A DNA stretch of 10,254 nucleotides, taken from NCBI GenBank assembly GCA_028289095.1, contig JAQGGY010000039.1, positions 1-10,254 on the forward strand, given 5' to 3'. Position numbers and translations under genes: made by a program. Under the pieces are notes generated by a model. It was not told the origin of the DNA. It saw only the letters and a list, made by a program, of their open reading frames with translations, and made no database searches. This DNA is from Candidatus Saccharimonadota bacterium. GTDB taxonomy: Bacteria > Patescibacteriota > Saccharimonadia > Saccharimonadales > Saccharimonadaceae. Numbering within the stretch: the first letter of the stretch is position 1; each line of letters begins with the position of its first letter. Positions 1-7,543 of this stretch are shown in pieces.

Positions 1-1637
1 TGAATGGGAATGGTATTACCTAAGACTTCATAAATACCGATACGGCCTTTGTATCCCGTGTGGCTACATTCGTCGCAGCCGCCCTGTGTGGCTTTCCAGA
101 GTGTTTTAATTGTAGTTTGATCGGTGCTTTCTGGCGTATCACCACCGACGCTTTGGGCGATGGCCTGGGTTTCGAGTAAGTGGATATATCCAAAATCTTT
201 GTCCGCAGGTAGGTTAAATAGTCGTGTTACAGTCGCAATCTCGTCCTGATCTGGCGTATAACTTTGGCGGCAGGTCATACACAGCCGGCGCACAAGTCGC
301 TGACCGACAACAGCCTTTACTGTACTAGCGATCAAGAAGGGTTCGATACCCATATCAAGGAGACGCGGCAAGGTAGTGGCGGCATTGTTGGTGTGTAGCG
401 TGCTAAAGACCAAGTGTCCCGTCAGGGCTGCCTGCACGCCTAAATTGGCGGTTTCGCCGTCACGGATCTCGCCGACCATGATGATGTTAGGGTCTTGGCG
501 AAGCAAGGCGCGCAGTCCCGACGCAAAAGTCATACCTGCTTTTACATTTGTCTGGGTTTGATTGACGCCGGGAATTTTATATTCAACTGGATCTTCGATG
601 GTTGAAATGTTGACGTCAGGCGTGTTCAGCAAGGTCAAAATACTAAAGAGGCTGGTTGATTTTCCTGATCCTGTCGGACCAGTTACAAGGACCATGCCGT
701 TTGGCTCGGTTAATGCGTCATTGATAACATCAAGTGAATAGCCCCAATAACCAAGGTCTTTCAGAGTGACTGCTTGGTTGGATTCGTCCAAAATACGCAT
801 TACGACTTTTTCACCGTCGGCAATCGGTAATGTGCTGACGCGAAGGGCGTACTGCTTGCCACCAACTTTGATTTTGAAACGGCCGTCTTGTGGTACGCGG
901 CGTTCATCGATTTTTAGATTAGATAAAATTTTAATACGGCTAATTAAAGCACCAATGACATTACGGGGTAGTCGGTTGACTTCTTTCAGGACGCCGTCGA
1001 TGCGGTAGCGGATTTGGACAAATTCTTCACGTGGCTCGATGTGAATATCACTGGCGCTTGATTTGATTGCGTATTCCAGTAATAGATTGATTGTCTGGGC
1101 AATAGGGGAATCTTCAGCGACTTCCGATTCACTGGCAACCAAATCTGCCGCTTCTTGGTCCTCGCGCTGGATGTCGATAACTTCGTTTAGTTCTTCATTG
1201 ACATCGCCGCGGTAGGTTTCCAAGCATTCCATAATATTGTCATGCGTTGCGATATAGATTTTAGTGTCTTCGCCAATTTCCTTTTGAATAAAGCTAACTG
1301 CTTGCACGTCATCAGGATCGTCCATCGCAAGGTGCATCGTGCCGTCTTCGTCAATTTTAAAAAGGATAGCATTATATTGGCGGGCGATGCGCTCGGGAAT
1401 TTTATTTAATACTTCAGAGTTGATATCCTTGGGATTAATTTGAATATAAGGGATGTTCGTATAATCAGCGAAGGCTTTGGCAAGGGTTGCCTCGGTCATC
1501 AATCCCGCATGAATGACAAGGTCTTGGAGGGGGCGTCTTGAACGTGCACCCTCTTCTTTGAGGGTGTTGATCTGCTCTTTAGTAGCCACACCACTGCGCT
1601 CGAGCAACTTTTCGATGGTGACATCTGAAATACGCAT
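1..1637 (-). CDS. pilB: Type IV pilus assembly / type II secretion ATPase PilB (GspE family), 3' end cut by window edge
   Basis: This is the cytoplasmic motor ATPase that powers pilus subunit extrusion from the inner side of the membrane. I translated the minus strand from the ATG at 1637, giving 545 residues that run off the left edge. The start MRISDVTIEKLLERSG leads into a GspE/MshEN-type N-terminal domain. The ATPase core shows Walker A GPTGSGKST (residues 320-328), a Walker B-type segment IIMVGEIRD with Glu390, and a His box HLVFSTLHTNN with His415. A zinc-binding tetracysteine is present as C453-x2-C456 and C521-x2-C524. Family members are about 560-570 residues, so only the last 20-30 are missing. 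The His box and zinc motif are as in PilB/GspE; I chose PilB because a pilin gene lies at 9100-9618. No Shine-Dalgarno is visible and the candidate promoter is very close. Function is confident; PilB versus GspE cannot be fully separated. Confidence 0.95.
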   Translation of the reverse strand, partial: MRISDVTIEKLLERSGVATKEQINTLKEEGARSRRPLQDLVIHAGLMTEATLAKAFADYTNIPYIQINPKDINSEVLNKIPERIARQYNAILFKIDEDGTMHLAMDDPDDVQAVSFIQKEIGEDTKIYIATHDNIMECLETYRGDVNEELNEVIDIQREDQEAADLVASESEVAEDSPIAQTINLLLEYAIKSSASDIHIEPREEFVQIRYRIDGVLKEVNRLPRNVIGALISRIKILSNLKIDERRVPQDGRFKIKVGGKQYALRVSTLPIADGEKVVMRILDESNQAVTLKDLGYWGYSLDVINDALTEPNGMVLVTGPTGSGKSTSLFSILTLLNTPDVNISTIEDPVEYKIPGVNQTQTNVKAGMTFASGLRALLRQDPNIIMVGEIRDGETANLGVQAALTGHLVFSTLHTNNAATTLPRLLDMGIEPFLIASTVKAVVGQRLVRRLCMTCRQSYTPDQDEIATVTRLFNLPADKDFGYIHLLETQAIAQSVGGDTPESTDQTTIKTLWKATQGGCDECSHTGYKGRIGIYEVLGNTIPI

Positions 1638-1651
1638 ACTGCTTGTGCTCT

Positions 1652-1681
1652 ATTGTACGGTATACGTCCATAATGTGCCAG
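1652..1681 (-). promoter_or_regulatory. Candidate promoter for pilB
   Basis: Read on the minus strand, the -35 is CTGGCA (1676-1681, 4/6 match) and the -10 is TACAAT (1652-1657, 5/6) with 18 bp between. The -10 ends 14 bp before the pilB ATG, so the expected 5' leader is only about 6-10 nt and carries no Shine-Dalgarno. It shares the 103-bp intergenic region with the divergent tsaE promoter. Confidence 0.5.
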
Positions 1682-1723
1682 TTTAAAGTACGGCGTAAAA
1701 GGTAGCCATCAGTAAAGGGTGGA

Positions 1724-1732
1724 TGCTATAAT
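1724..1732 (+). promoter_or_regulatory. Extended -10 promoter of tsaE-tsaB, predicting a leaderless mRNA
   Basis: A perfect TATAAT (1727-1732) is preceded by TGC (1724-1726), the extended -10 arrangement that tolerates a poor -35; none is recognisable upstream. The hexamer ends 8 bp before the tsaE ATG at 1741. Transcription normally begins about 7 bp past the -10, at or next to the ATG. There is no room for a Shine-Dalgarno. Confidence 0.65.
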
Positions 1733-1740
1733 AGACCACA

Positions 1741-2196
1741 ATGATTATAGAGGTCGAAAGCGAAATAGCGATGAAGATGTTTGGCACCAAGATGGGGGTG
1801 CTTTTAGCTGGCGGTGAAATTATCGAATTAGTAGGTGATGTAGGTGCGGGCAAAACGACGCTCACAAAGGGAATTGCAATGGGGCTGCAGGTCGAAGAAA
1901 CCGTCCAAAGTCCTAGTTTTACGATTAGCCGAGTGTACGAAACACCGAATGACCTGCGGATGGTACATTACGACTTTTATCGTTTGCATGACGCGGGCAT
2001 TATGGCGGACGAGTTGCGCGAAACGGTGCAAGACCCGGCGGCTATAACGATTATCGAATGGGCGGGAATCGTTGAGGGTGTCTTGCCAGCTGATCGTCTG
2101 ACGGTGACGATTACTGCTCCTACGGAAACGGACCGTCGAATTGAATTGACAGCAGGTGGTGAGATGGGCGAAAAACTACTAGGACAATTAGCATGA
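1741..2196 (+). CDS. tsaE: tRNA threonylcarbamoyladenosine (t6A) biosynthesis ATPase TsaE
   Basis: TsaE is the small P-loop ATPase that works with TsaB and TsaD to put the threonylcarbamoyl group on A37 of ANN-decoding tRNAs. The 151-residue product has the full family pattern: Walker A GDVGAGKTT (residues 32-40), SPSFT (57-61), HYDFYRL (76-82), IIEW (104-107) and LPADRL (115-120). Length is normal. The first ATG is the right start because residues 1-31 align with the usual TsaE N-terminal strand and helix ahead of the P-loop, and an extended -10 lies 8 bp upstream, so translation is probably leaderless. The TGA stop overlaps the tsaB ATG (2193-2196), pointing to one transcript and translational coupling. 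TsaD is not in the window. Confidence 0.95.
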   Translation: MIIEVESEIAMKMFGTKMGVLLAGGEIIELVGDVGAGKTTLTKGIAMGLQVEETVQSPSFTISRVYETPNDLRMVHYDFYRLHDAGIMADELRETVQDPAAITIIEWAGIVEGVLPADRLTVTITAPTETDRRIELTAGGEMGEKLLGQLA

Positions 2197-2579
2197 TTTT
2201 AATACTAGATACATCGACAGGCTTGTGTAAATTAACACTTGTCGACGGCGATCATCAGTTCGCTGATGAGTGGCAGGCGGATCGGACGCTCGCCAAGTAT
2301 CTGTTGGGCTACTTACAACAGCAATTATCAGCCCAAGGTAAAACATTGACCGATATAACAGGTATCGGTGTATTTCAAGGTCCAGGTAGCTTTACGGGGT
2401 TACGTATCGGCCTGACCGTTGTTAATACGATTGCTGATAGTCAGCAAGTGCCGATTGTCGGCACTCAGGGTGACGATTGGCAACGGTGTGCAATCAAGCG
2501 ATTACAGGCTGGTGAAAATGATAAAATCGTCTTGCCTTTTTACGGCAGCGAAGCGCATATTACGACTCCACGTAAATAG
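2193..2579 (+). CDS. tsaB: Short form of t6A biosynthesis subunit TsaB
   Basis: TsaB is an inactive ASKHA-fold paralogue of TsaD that dimerises with it and recruits TsaE for t6A37 synthesis. The product is 128 residues, against about 220-240 in typical bacteria. It starts MILILDTSTG, the usual first strand, and holds the signature FQGPGSFTGLRIG (residues 61-73). The last part, LPFYGSEAHITTPRK (114-128), resembles the extreme C-terminal tail of full-length TsaB (Y-x-R-E-A type). The middle of the second subdomain therefore seems missing, rather than the end being cut off. The reading frame is clean, so this looks like a natural mini-TsaB, not a pseudogene. It overlaps tsaE by ATGA and should be translated by coupling. 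The family call is firm; whether it still binds TsaD in the usual way is open. Confidence 0.88.
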   Translation: MILILDTSTGLCKLTLVDGDHQFADEWQADRTLAKYLLGYLQQQLSAQGKTLTDITGIGVFQGPGSFTGLRIGLTVVNTIADSQQVPIVGTQGDDWQRCAIKRLQAGENDKIVLPFYGSEAHITTPRK

Positions 2580-2581
2580 AC

Positions 2582-2611
2582 TTGCTGGTTATGTGTAAAA
2601 AGCGCTACAAT
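2582..2611 (+). promoter_or_regulatory. Candidate promoter for rny
   Basis: TTGCTG (2582-2587, 3/6) and TACAAT (2606-2611, 5/6) are 18 bp apart, just after the tsaB stop. Initiation would fall near 2618, giving a leader of about 120 nt. The match is moderate, and read-through from tsaB could also supply rny. Confidence 0.35.
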
Positions 2612-2617
2612 AAAAAT

Positions 2618-2632
2618 AGTCTATTCTAGACT
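2618..2632. other. Small perfect inverted repeat between tsaB and rny
   Basis: AGTCTA (2618-2623) and TAGACT (2627-2632) form a 6-bp stem with a 3-nt loop, flanked by an A-run on the left and TTT on the right. It could be a weak terminator for tsaE-tsaB. Alternatively it could be a hairpin at the very 5' end of the rny mRNA, since the predicted start from the promoter at 2582-2611 is about 2618. The stem is short and only two of its six pairs are G-C, so confidence is low. Confidence 0.3.
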
Positions 2633-2740
2633 TTTGATGAAACTTTTTGAAACACCTCCAGTTCCGCCCTCTTCTTGGCTTAATTATTACGTATATAGAC
2701 AATTTTGTTAGTGACAGGGCACTGAGAGAAAGGAACGATT

Positions 2741-4231
2741 ATGATAGAAGGTATATTAGCCGCAATTGTTGGGGCTGTTCTTGGCGCCGGCGGAACGGTC
2801 GCGTATGAAAAGCGTCGTGTGGCCGAAGGTAAAAATAAAGCCGAGCAAGAAATTGCACATGCCCAGACAAAGGCTAGTGAAATTGTTTTGCAGGCCAAAG
2901 ATGAAGCTCTGCAATTAGAAAACGAGCGCCGCCGAGAATGGAAAAAGACCGAAAACCGTTTGGCTGACCGCGAAGTGTCACTTGATAACAAGCTAGACCA
3001 ATTAGATAAACGTAGTGATAAACTGCGCACCCAGGAAGATGAAGTCGAAGAACTAAAAGTTGAAATTCGCGCCATCCGTACTAAGCAGCAGGAAAAGCTG
3101 GAAAAAATCGCCGGATTGAAAAAATCTGAAGCTGCTGAAAAATTAATGCAAATGACTGAAAGTGATATCAAGGAGGACTTGGTTGGACTGGTCAATAAAT
3201 TACAGCATGATGCTATGGAAGACGCCGAAGAGCGCGCCCAAACAATTTTGGTAACGGCGATGGAGCGTATGTCTAGCGAGGTGACCGCCGAGCGAACTGT
3301 GACGGCTGTCAAGCTGACTGACGATGATATGAAAGGTCGTATTATCGGCAAAGAAGGTCGCAACATTCAGGCCTTGCAGCGCGCTACTGGTGTCGACATT
3401 TTAGTTGATGACACGCCGGGTATGATTATCCTCAGTTCGTTCGATCCGATTCGACGACAGATCGCCAGATTGACATTGGAGATGCTAATGAAAGATGGCC
3501 GTATTCACCCTGCCCGAATCGAAGAAGTTGTTGCCAAAGCTGAAAAAGAAATTGAAAAGCAGATTGCCCGTGCCGGCGAAGATGCTGCCCGCGAAGTTGG
3601 TGTCGTTGGTATTCCAAAAGAAATGCTACGCCTATTGGGCGAGTTAAAATTCCGTACCAGTTATGGCCAGAACGTATTGATGCATAGCACCGAAATGGCG
3701 CATATGGCTGGTCTGATCGCCGAAGAAATTGGCGCGGACGTACGCATTACTAAAATCGCAACATTGCTGCACGATGTGGGCAAGGCGGTGACGCATAAAA
3801 TTGAAGGCAAACATCACCATATTGGTGCTGAACTTGCTAGTAAATACGGTATGGACGAACGAATTGTCCATGCGATTCAAGCGCATCATGATGATATCGA
3901 AGCCACAACGCCTGAAGCATTAATCGTCCGTGTTTGTGACGCATTATCTGCCGCTCGCCCAGGTGCGCGCAATATTAGCGCCGAAAACTTTACCGAGCGT
4001 ATGCGCGACTTAGAAAACGTTGCCATGAGCTTTAGGGGAATTGACAAGGCATATGCTATTAGTGCTGGCCGCGAAATTCGTGTCATTGTTAGTCCAAAGA
4101 ATGTCGATGATTTAAGCGCGATTAAACTAGCGCGTGACATCGCAATCAAAATCGAAAGCACGATGCAGTATCCAGGAACAATTAAAGTAAACGTTATCCG
4201 TGAAACCCGCGCGATCGAATTTGCTAAATAG
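2741..4231 (+). CDS. rny: Ribonuclease Y, membrane-anchored endoribonuclease
   Basis: RNase Y starts mRNA decay by endonucleolytic cleavage at the inner face of the membrane. The 496-residue product has the full family layout. A transmembrane helix lies at residues 3-21, and a charged coiled coil at about 25-180. The KH domain has GRIIGKEGRN (199-208) and runs through the conserved IHPARIEE (255-262). The HD domain has His315, the His344-Asp345 pair in LLHDVGKA, HHH (358-360), AHHDD (381-385) and Asp400. The C-terminal part has GIDKAYAISAGREIRV (433-448). Length is slightly under the usual ~520. The start is supported by AAAGGA at 2729-2734, six bases before the ATG. The Nudix gene begins 4 bp after the stop. 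No key residue is missing. Confidence 0.97.
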   Translation: MIEGILAAIVGAVLGAGGTVAYEKRRVAEGKNKAEQEIAHAQTKASEIVLQAKDEALQLENERRREWKKTENRLADREVSLDNKLDQLDKRSDKLRTQEDEVEELKVEIRAIRTKQQEKLEKIAGLKKSEAAEKLMQMTESDIKEDLVGLVNKLQHDAMEDAEERAQTILVTAMERMSSEVTAERTVTAVKLTDDDMKGRIIGKEGRNIQALQRATGVDILVDDTPGMIILSSFDPIRRQIARLTLEMLMKDGRIHPARIEEVVAKAEKEIEKQIARAGEDAAREVGVVGIPKEMLRLLGELKFRTSYGQNVLMHSTEMAHMAGLIAEEIGADVRITKIATLLHDVGKAVTHKIEGKHHHIGAELASKYGMDERIVHAIQAHHDDIEATTPEALIVRVCDALSAARPGARNISAENFTERMRDLENVAMSFRGIDKAYAISAGREIRVIVSPKNVDDLSAIKLARDIAIKIESTMQYPGTIKVNVIRETRAIEFAK

Positions 4232-4235
4232 TACT

Positions 4236-4721
4236 ATGTCACCTCTGTATACTTCAAAATCCGAAGCGCACTTCTTGCATACCTTCCATGCGCGCCCGTC
4301 TAGTGCGTCCATCATTTTACAAGACGACCAGCAACGAGCATTGATCGTAAAAGCTCATTATAAAGCTCATTGGACGTTTCCAGGCGGCATGATTGATGCC
4401 GATGAAACACCGAAGCAAGCAGCAGTTCGGGAAGTTCAAGAAGAAGTTGGCTTGACGATCGAGCCTGATGCGGTCACATTTGGGTGGATAGCCGCCCGAC
4501 ACAGTATAGTTGCCGACACATTTCAATTTATATTTAAAGCACAGCTCTTGCCTGGTCAGATTGATAGTATTATTTTACAGGCCAGCGAAATTGACGAATG
4601 GCGCCTTGTTAGCAAGGATGACGTATTGTCGATGAATCTGGATTATGCCAAAGCAATTGTGTTGTGGGCACGCGATAGTACCGAAGGGTATGTCGAGCAG
4701 ACATTTGGTCTTGATACGTAA
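4236..4721 (+). CDS. Nudix hydrolase
   Basis: Nudix enzymes hydrolyse nucleoside diphosphates linked to another group; the substrate here cannot be read from sequence. The 161-residue product carries a complete Nudix box at residues 51-73: G, five residues, E57, seven residues, then REVQEEVGL. It is preceded by the typical WTFPGG (46-51). I chose the ATG at 4236. A longer frame from a GTG at 4200 would overlap the end of rny by 32 bp and adds residues with no family match. The ATG is 4 bp past the rny stop and has no Shine-Dalgarno, so translation probably depends on coupling to rny. The stop directly abuts the stop of the convergent protease gene. Family is certain, substrate unknown. Confidence 0.9.
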   Translation: MSPLYTSKSEAHFLHTFHARPSSASIILQDDQQRALIVKAHYKAHWTFPGGMIDADETPKQAAVREVQEEVGLTIEPDAVTFGWIAARHSIVADTFQFIFKAQLLPGQIDSIILQASEIDEWRLVSKDDVLSMNLDYAKAIVLWARDSTEGYVEQTFGLDT

Positions 4722-6413
4722 TTATTTGTTACTAAGTGAATAGGATGTGGTAGATCGGGCGTCGCCTTGGACAGCGCGAACTTGCCATTCGCCAGCATTT
4801 AGGATAGCGCCGCTCCACGTCCAACCGGCAGCTCCTTGTGCGTTGGCTGCTTGGTAAGGCAAGTAGCGTTCATAGCCGGTCTGTGGGTTGCGGAACCAGA
4901 CAGTACAATAGTTTGCCGCATTAGTCGTACATCCGCTTCCAAGCGTGTCTGCGGCCGCGTAGCGATGTTCCGATGATGGTCCGCCTGCTTGTAATAATTT
5001 TGGTGTTGCCGCTGTCGTATTTAGCGACGATGCGACCGTCAACGCCGTATTGGCATTAATGATGCCATGGCCCAATTGATCCGTATAAGCGACGCCGCCC
5101 ATTGCGGGTATTTTTGTTGATGTCGCAACTAGCAGTGCAGTAATATCATTGACTGACGAACTTGGGCGGATTGATTTTACTAGTGAAGCTAAACTCGCAA
5201 CTTGTGGTGCGGCATATGACGTTCCGTATAACGCACCAGAATACAGCGTTGCATCATTTGCCGCGGTCCAGGTTGGAGAAACGATCGTGCCTGATCCTGG
5301 AGCCATGACATCTAGTGCAGGACCATAACTACTAAAACTCGCACGCTGGTCGCTAGCGGTTGTCGCACCGACAGCAATGACATGATCATTTAGGGCAGGG
5401 TAACTTATCGATCCCACTGGTGCGCCTTGGCAATCCGATCCGCAGTTGCCAGCAGCAGCAACCACGACGACGTTCTTCGTATAGGCATAATCAGTCGCCT
5501 CTTTCAGGGCTGGATCAAAAGCGGTCCCACCTAGGCTTAGGTTAATAACGCTTGCTCCATTATCAACAGCATAATAAATAGCAGCCGCAACGTCACTGGT
5601 ATATCCCGGTCCATCATCACTTAATGCCTGCAATGGCATGATTTTTGTATTCCAATTAATTGTCGTTACGCCTGTGGCATTATTACCACCCGCACCGACA
5701 AGTCCGGCCACTTCTGTTCCGTGTGCGACGGCAGCTCCGGCGGGATTGGTCAGTCCTGCCATTGGGGTATTAGTACCTTCAGAAAAATTCCAGCCACGCC
5801 AGTCATCCGTATACCCATTGCCGTCATCATCACAGCTATTAGTTGCTTTATCCTGCAGGATACCTACCCAGCATTTATCGCCAAGTTTTGTATTGCCAGA
5901 TTCACCCGGATTCGTAAACCAGTTATTGCGTAGATCTTCATGATTCAAGGCAAAGCCCGTATCGATAACCGCCACGATCGTCTGTCCGTTACCTGTTGCA
6001 ATATTCCAAGCGGCAGGTGCGTTTACTTTTTGGATGGCCCAGTTAGCGGCATAGCCCGGATCGTTGGCAGTCAATAGTGGATAGTAGGTGTGCTCTTCCG
6101 TAACAGCTTCACGCACTTCGTCATGTTTAGGCGAATTCGTCGTCGGATTGATCGGTGGGTTGGTTGGCTCTGTGGGAGGAATAGCAATAGTCGGCTGTTT
6201 TTCACCCGGCGCATCAGCCTGCTTTTTTGCCTCGTCTGTCATTGTTGGACGCGAACTATTATTTGTATCGCCATACGTCACAATCGGTGTTTGATTTGGG
6301 TCATTTTGTAGTGAAGTAGGTTTCACTTGGTTATACCTAGCCCACCCAATAACAATCACAGCTAGAAGAGCAAAGCTGAGGGCGGTGGCGAGGAAGAAGT
6401 ATTTTTGTTTCAT
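4722..6413 (-). CDS. Membrane-anchored subtilisin-like serine protease (peptidase S8)
   Basis: This is a subtilase that should act outside the cytoplasmic membrane. The 563-residue product starts MKQKYFFLATALSF, and one hydrophobic helix (about 5-24) can serve as signal peptide or signal anchor. No lipobox is visible. A Pro/Thr/Asn-rich linker follows (about 73-96), then the S8 domain (about 120-460). The catalytic residues are Asp151 in VAVIDTGF, His231 in AHGTEVAGLVGA, oxyanion Asn323 in AAAGNCG and Ser399 in GTSYAAP. An acidic DDDGNGYTDD loop (195-204) may bind calcium. Cysteines at 181/194, 324/328 and 495/503 could form disulfides, consistent with export. The region after about 470 has no family I recognise. 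A longer frame begins at a GTG at 6455, but that codon overlaps the promoter -10, so I start at the ATG at 6413. No clear Shine-Dalgarno is seen. Confidence 0.93.
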   Translation of the reverse strand: MKQKYFFLATALSFALLAVIVIGWARYNQVKPTSLQNDPNQTPIVTYGDTNNSSRPTMTDEAKKQADAPGEKQPTIAIPPTEPTNPPINPTTNSPKHDEVREAVTEEHTYYPLLTANDPGYAANWAIQKVNAPAAWNIATGNGQTIVAVIDTGFALNHEDLRNNWFTNPGESGNTKLGDKCWVGILQDKATNSCDDDGNGYTDDWRGWNFSEGTNTPMAGLTNPAGAAVAHGTEVAGLVGAGGNNATGVTTINWNTKIMPLQALSDDGPGYTSDVAAAIYYAVDNGASVINLSLGGTAFDPALKEATDYAYTKNVVVVAAAGNCGSDCQGAPVGSISYPALNDHVIAVGATTASDQRASFSSYGPALDVMAPGSGTIVSPTWTAANDATLYSGALYGTSYAAPQVASLASLVKSIRPSSSVNDITALLVATSTKIPAMGGVAYTDQLGHGIINANTALTVASSLNTTAATPKLLQAGGPSSEHRYAAADTLGSGCTTNAANYCTVWFRNPQTGYERYLPYQAANAQGAAGWTWSGAILNAGEWQVRAVQGDARSTTSYSLSNK

Positions 6414-6445
6414 GAAATATAAGTTTTGGAGGTTGTACTGTATAA

Positions 6446-6454
6446 AATATAGCA
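6446..6454 (-). promoter_or_regulatory. Extended -10 promoter for the S8 protease
   Basis: On the minus strand TGC (6452-6454) precedes TATATT (6446-6451), an extended -10 with 5/6 match. No good -35 is seen. Initiation near 6439 would leave a leader of about 26 nt before the ATG at 6413, and would exclude the in-frame GTG at 6455 as the start. Confidence 0.45.
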
Positions 6455-6488
6455 CAAACGGTATGGAAATACTGTAGCCGGTCGCTGT

Positions 6489-6505
6489 AAAATAAGCGCT
6501 ATTTT
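6489..6505 (-). terminator. Weak A/T hairpin overlapping the end of the membrane-protein gene
   Basis: AAAATA and TATTTT pair around a 5-nt loop and overlap the TAG stop at 6499-6501. The stem is only A/T pairs, so at best it is a weak terminator. The protease gene downstream could be partly co-transcribed. Confidence 0.2.
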
Positions 6506-7386
6506 TTAGTAGCTTTTTTCTTGGTAGTGCGGTTATGCGTCACGATCAAAAAGGTATATACGGCAAGGCTAAGGAAAGCAGTGAAGATGGTTGGCAGGTC
6601 AAGTGCATGTACAGATGCCGCGTCGCCAATCGATAATGTCCAGATGCCTAGGTTAAAAAATACTGTGGTGATCCAGATAGCCAATGTACCCACTAATGTG
6701 TAAACAACTGCGGTAAATAGGCGACTCAGCCGTCCGTTTGCTTTACTGGCAGTCAGATACGCTGTCGCAAAGAATGCGATTGGCAGAACAACGGGCGTAA
6801 TCAGTAGGGGGTTGGTTAATAGGTTAGTGACATTATCACTATCGACATGCTGCAGGACAAGGCTGCTTATGTTAAATATCGCATTAGCAATAAATGCTAC
6901 GACGACAAGCGCAACGGCAGTTAGCTGAAGGCATCGGGTTGGATTCTTTTTAGGTGACGACAATGTCAGTAGTATGACAAGGTAAGAGGCTACGGCAATA
7001 GAAACCGATACCAAAGGAATCCACGTACCAACTGGCATTCCTGTATATATATCGTAGTGCTGTGTTAATAACCTTTCGATAATCAAAATAATCGTGTGAA
7101 TCGCGAGGCCTACGGTTGCTAGAAGGGTGGCATTAAAGAATCGCTCAAGCTGCGATGAACCTTTTTTGTAGACGACGTATGCGATGACGAACAATAGTGC
7201 AGGCAACACGATCAGTGTGATTGCCATGACTGAAAACTGGCTCAGTCGCATACCCTGTGGGTAAACTCGTAACAGTAATCCGATATAATAGATGGCGTTC
7301 ATAACCAATGCAATTGCTGCTGCGGTGACAAAGGTTAATTGTATGTTTTTCGGGAGCGTACTTGTGGATTTCTTATTATTCTTCAT
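6499..7386 (-). CDS. Eight-helix integral membrane protein with internal duplication, function unknown
   Basis: I do not recognise a named family. The 295-residue product has about eight hydrophobic segments, near residues 15-40, 51-73, 83-106, 122-142, 153-178, 194-212, 223-250 and 264-284, and short basic ends (KNNKK at the start, KKKATKK at the end). The two halves repeat. IQLT (15-18) matches LQLT (153-156) and NAI (30-32) matches NAI (168-170). LP (61-62) matches LP (201-202), R82-x-F84 matches R222-x-F224, VG (92-93) matches VG (232-233), and Y135 matches Y277. The offset stays at 138-142 throughout. No catalytic or binding motif is obvious. The ATG at 7386 has AGGA five bases upstream and a good promoter at 7413-7441. 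The S8 protease lies downstream on the same strand. Confidence 0.85.
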   Translation of the reverse strand: MKNNKKSTSTLPKNIQLTFVTAAAIALVMNAIYYIGLLLRVYPQGMRLSQFSVMAITLIVLPALLFVIAYVVYKKGSSQLERFFNATLLATVGLAIHTIILIIERLLTQHYDIYTGMPVGTWIPLVSVSIAVASYLVILLTLSSPKKNPTRCLQLTAVALVVVAFIANAIFNISSLVLQHVDSDNVTNLLTNPLLITPVVLPIAFFATAYLTASKANGRLSRLFTAVVYTLVGTLAIWITTVFFNLGIWTLSIGDAASVHALDLPTIFTAFLSLAVYTFLIVTHNRTTKKKATKK

Positions 7387-7412
7387 ATGATTCCTATATG
7401 GTTTATGGCTTG

Positions 7413-7441
7413 ATTATCTGCTGACTGACGTAAAATGTCCA
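7413..7441 (-). promoter_or_regulatory. Promoter of the eight-helix membrane protein gene
   Basis: On the minus strand TGGACA (7436-7441, 5/6) and GATAAT (7413-7418, 5/6) are separated by exactly 17 bp. Initiation near 7406 would give a leader of about 20 nt containing AGGA before the ATG at 7386. It may also feed the protease gene downstream. Confidence 0.6.
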
Positions 7442-7543
7442 GCATTTAGCTTACGTTTTTCATTAAATAAAACGGCGTTAGTCTGAAGTGACGGCAACGC
7501 CAGTAAAGTGCAGTAAGCGATGTATATATTCTGCGTGTTGGTT

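Noticed and set aside
2680..3366. 228-codon serine-rich open frame on the minus strand
   Set aside because: It is the antisense of the rny coiled-coil and KH region; long antisense frames arise from Lys/Glu-rich coding sequence.
4200..4235. Longer start of the Nudix hydrolase at a GTG inside rny
   Set aside because: The added 12 residues have no family match, and an ATG just after the rny stop gives a normal Nudix length.
6414..6455. Longer start of the S8 protease at a GTG at 6455
   Set aside because: The GTG overlaps the extended -10, and the ATG at 6413 gives a normal signal helix immediately after a Lys-containing N-terminus.
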